Source: Synanceia verrucosa
Taxonomy: Eukaryota > Chordata > Actinopteri > Perciformes > Synanceiidae
Length of the DNA: 64,000 nt
Reading direction: 5' to 3'
Assembly: GCA_029721515.1 (NCBI GenBank)
Contig: CM056556.1
Location: 12,730,098 to 12,794,097, forward strand
Within the stretch, counting starts at the first letter, position 1. Each line of letters begins with the position of its first letter. Positions 61,402 to 64,000 of the stretch are shown piece after piece. The position numbers and the translations under genes are program-made. Under the pieces are notes generated by a model. That model had not been told where the DNA came from. It saw only the letters and a program-made list of their open reading frames with translations, and did no database searches.

Positions 61402-64000
61402 TCAGTCTGTCCTTCTGTCTCAGGCCTGTAGTAAAGATCATTGACACTGTATCTGCCCGTCCTTCTTTCAGTCCACTGCTACACTGTGGAAAGAAATTGG
61501 ATCATGTCCTTAAAGCAAAACACTTGAGGATGAAGTTTTTCTGAATCCCCAACCTGCTGGTGTGATTACAGACAGATCGATATGTTGTGGTGTCCCCAGC
61601 CAGCTCACCCTGCTGGCACAGGAAATGATGCGATCATCCAGCTCTGACACTGACAGGCCCCAGAGAGGCGACGGCTTCACTTACTAGAAAAATGCTCTCC
61701 ATTAGCTCGGCTGGGTGGCTCTGCCCTGTCATTGTTATGCTAGCGTGGCTGTGACATTTGTGTTACGTGGATGGCAAATGCATTTCTAATCATCCGCTTG
61801 CAGCACAATTTGAATTTTCATCAACTTTGATAGACGGCTCCTGAAGAATTATCATCAAGAAAATGAAATCTTCCCTGACCCTAAATGCCACGGCTGCTGC
61901 CACTCCCCAGTGGCGTCCCACAATGCTGGTGACAAAAGCTGTAGACGGTCGCACGGCATCTCCCTCCGAGCCACTGCCCTTTAGCTGTTGTCCTGCAGAT
62001 CTGAGGTTAACCCTCATGACTTTTCTCATAGTTGTGGGGAGGCCTTGGTAATGAGATGCATCCTTTCTTAGACCTCACATCCTGGCCACTTTGCCCAGGA
62101 TGTGGAGCTTATATCAATATCAGAGAACAGTAGCACTTCAGGGTTTTTTTTTATGGCTGAACCAGCATCTCTTAAACCCAAGCACTTGTATTGATCCACC
62201 TCCCATCTCTCTCCTCTCTCTTTCATCCCCCACTGTTTCCTTGTTTGAAACAATATAGCCTGCCTGTTGTTATTGATTCCAGAAGATTGTGCCCTGATAA
62301 GTGCTCCTTTGAGTCTGGTGTTATATTAAGCAATTGTTCCAACAGCAGATGACAGGGCTGGGGAGTTTTGGCTGGCTCTAATAGGCCTGGTATTATCTGT
62401 GTGTTAATTGATTGGGCAGCATAAGAAGGGAGGAATTTGCTGCACTGAGAATTCGAGGCTAAGCAGCTGATAATAAACACTAACTGGGAACATTCACTTA
62501 GGTAATATGACAAAAGAGTTGTGGCCCAAATGGCTTAATGTAGTCCTTTCATACTACTAATATGCCTTACCACTTGATAGTCATGAAAGCACAAGATTAC
62601 AACAAGTATTACTGTCAATAGTCATGTAAGCCCTGCAAATCTGTTTATTAGCCTGTTCTTAAAGGAGCGTGTCATGTTAATAGCAGAATTCACATAAATA
62701 AGGCTACGTTTAGACTGCAGCCTGAAGTGACCCAAATAAGATTCGCCCATATGCGACCTGTATCTTATCTTTTAATTACAGTCTGAATGACAGAGACCCG
62801 ATTTTTTCAAATGCCCCACTTGAATGTGGTCCTAAAACCAATACATATCCAATCTTTTGACATGTGACTTCAGTTTGAACGGTCAGATCACATTCATCCG
62901 ACCTACACGTCATCAAGCTATAAGTGTCAATATTCTGCACTGAAGTAGGCGGAGGGGTCTAATCAGAACTGGGCAGTTTACTCTCCACCGCTAGCGTCCA
63001 TGTTTACTTCTGTAAACACTGAGCATGCTCACTGCATATGACGTCTTCATGTCCTCCAATGCGCATGCGGGACACTTTTGGGGCATTTAAAGTTCACATT
63101 GGAGATCACATACAAGTCGCATTTAATTGGAAATTTTAATGACCTCGCAAAAGAAAACAGATTTCACAAAAAAATCTGAATTGAGCATTAAGCCCTGCAG
63201 TCTGAACATAGCCTAAGTTTTCCTTAGTGAATAATCACCGGAAATAAAAATCATTTTCATCAGCTTAGAATGAGCCCTTCATGTCTACACAGGGAGCTTG
63301 CCCTCTTCTCATAGTCTGCCATGTTGCTCTGCCATGTTTCTAAGTAGCACAGGACCAAATCTGACCCATCCAACAGCCAATTAGCACGCTGTTACTGTTC
63401 CCTTTAAGGCAGATCCATTCATGCACTGAATTTTGCCGGCATTAGTAAGGCCTTACTTTATCTGTTTGGCCATGCAGAGTGTCTGAGCTGCACAGTCAGT
63501 AGCCACATTGTCAGCAGTAAGAGGGCAGTATTGCATGGAGGGCTGTTTTATGGAAGCCACCCGAAGTAAATGCTCCATTCATCCTGTCTGTCTGCACTGG
63601 CCTCCATCTCTTCCTCTGTCACACGCATGATTAAGGCCAGCTTGAAGCATTTATCACAGGGCCAGAACACTGGGAGGGGTAGAGTTCAAGCTAAAGGAAA
63701 AGGAGCCCTGCTCATTTTTGTTTTTTCAAACATCCAAACATCTCTCACTTCTCTGACTTGTCAGTAAAATGTCAGCCCTCCCCAGTTCTCCTGTCAGAGC
63801 TGTTGCACTACGATTCTGCTCCATGTCTGTGGAAGCAATACCATTATTTTGACAACATTAATGCATGGTGCATCTAATTCCATTAGCAATGAGTGGCCAT
63901 CAGTTGTTTTCAGTGAACTCATTGTGTGTTTTTTTTATATCGGTCAAGTGAATCTCATTAGATTTCCAATAACAGCATGTTCTGCTGCGGTTGCATCTCA
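61402..64000. other. Non-coding sequence to the window end
   Basis: No coding exon is recognisable. One hAT-like MITE at 62701 is listed separately; the rest appears to be unique intergenic or intronic DNA. Confidence 0.5.
62701..63214. mobile_element. hAT-like MITE
   Basis: Inverted termini AGGCTACGTTTAGACTGCAG (62701-62720) and CTGCAGTCTGAACATAGCCT (63195-63214) differ at two of 20 positions. The interior has no coding capacity. The ends match fish hAT elements of the 'ACGTTCACACTGCAG' type. The 8-bp flanks do not match, so the target duplication has decayed. Confidence 0.75.

Overview
The window comes from a ray-finned (teleost, probably percomorph) fish nuclear genome. Genes have many exons with GT/AG introns. 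The three recognisable proteins are close to human SKOR1, PIAS1 and MORF4L1. The background is fish-type repeats: Tc1-like transposons, tRNA-derived SINEs with a TCCA tail, hAT-like and TTAA-flanked MITEs, LINE remnants, and long (TA)n(CA)n runs.

Layout. 1-9180 is non-coding sequence upstream of skor1. skor1 (9181-15196, +) has a 5' UTR exon and seven coding exons. A 1.5 kb gap carrying a (TA)n(CA)n microsatellite separates it from pias1 (from 16732, +; 14 coding exons). The 3' third of pias1 (part of exon 11, exons 12-14, the 3' UTR and downstream flank) lies inside a near-identical head-to-tail duplication of two 4,234-base units, 23435-27668 and 27669-31902. The first copy of the last exon has a 1-base deletion that shifts the frame; the second copy is intact. 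morf4l1 (33344-39496, +; 12 coding exons) follows, with two SINEs and a LINE remnant in its introns. From about 40.2 kb to the end I find no convincing host gene: only a truncated Tc1-like transposase, a Tc1-like element with both ends (60158-61399), several MITEs and dispersed repeats, and otherwise unique non-coding DNA.

Roles. skor1 encodes a SKI/SNO-family transcriptional corepressor, pias1 a SUMO E3 ligase that modulates transcription factors, and morf4l1 the MRG15 chromatin reader. All three act in the nucleus. They are neighbours, not an operon. skor1 next to pias1 in the same orientation matches the human 15q23 order.

Most notable: the pias1 tandem duplication (biological event or assembly error) with its frameshifted first copy; a foldback TTAA-flanked MITE within the duplicated unit; and the apparent absence from skor1 of a 22-residue coiled-coil exon known in mammals. 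All gene models were derived by eye from splice signals and remembered family sequences.
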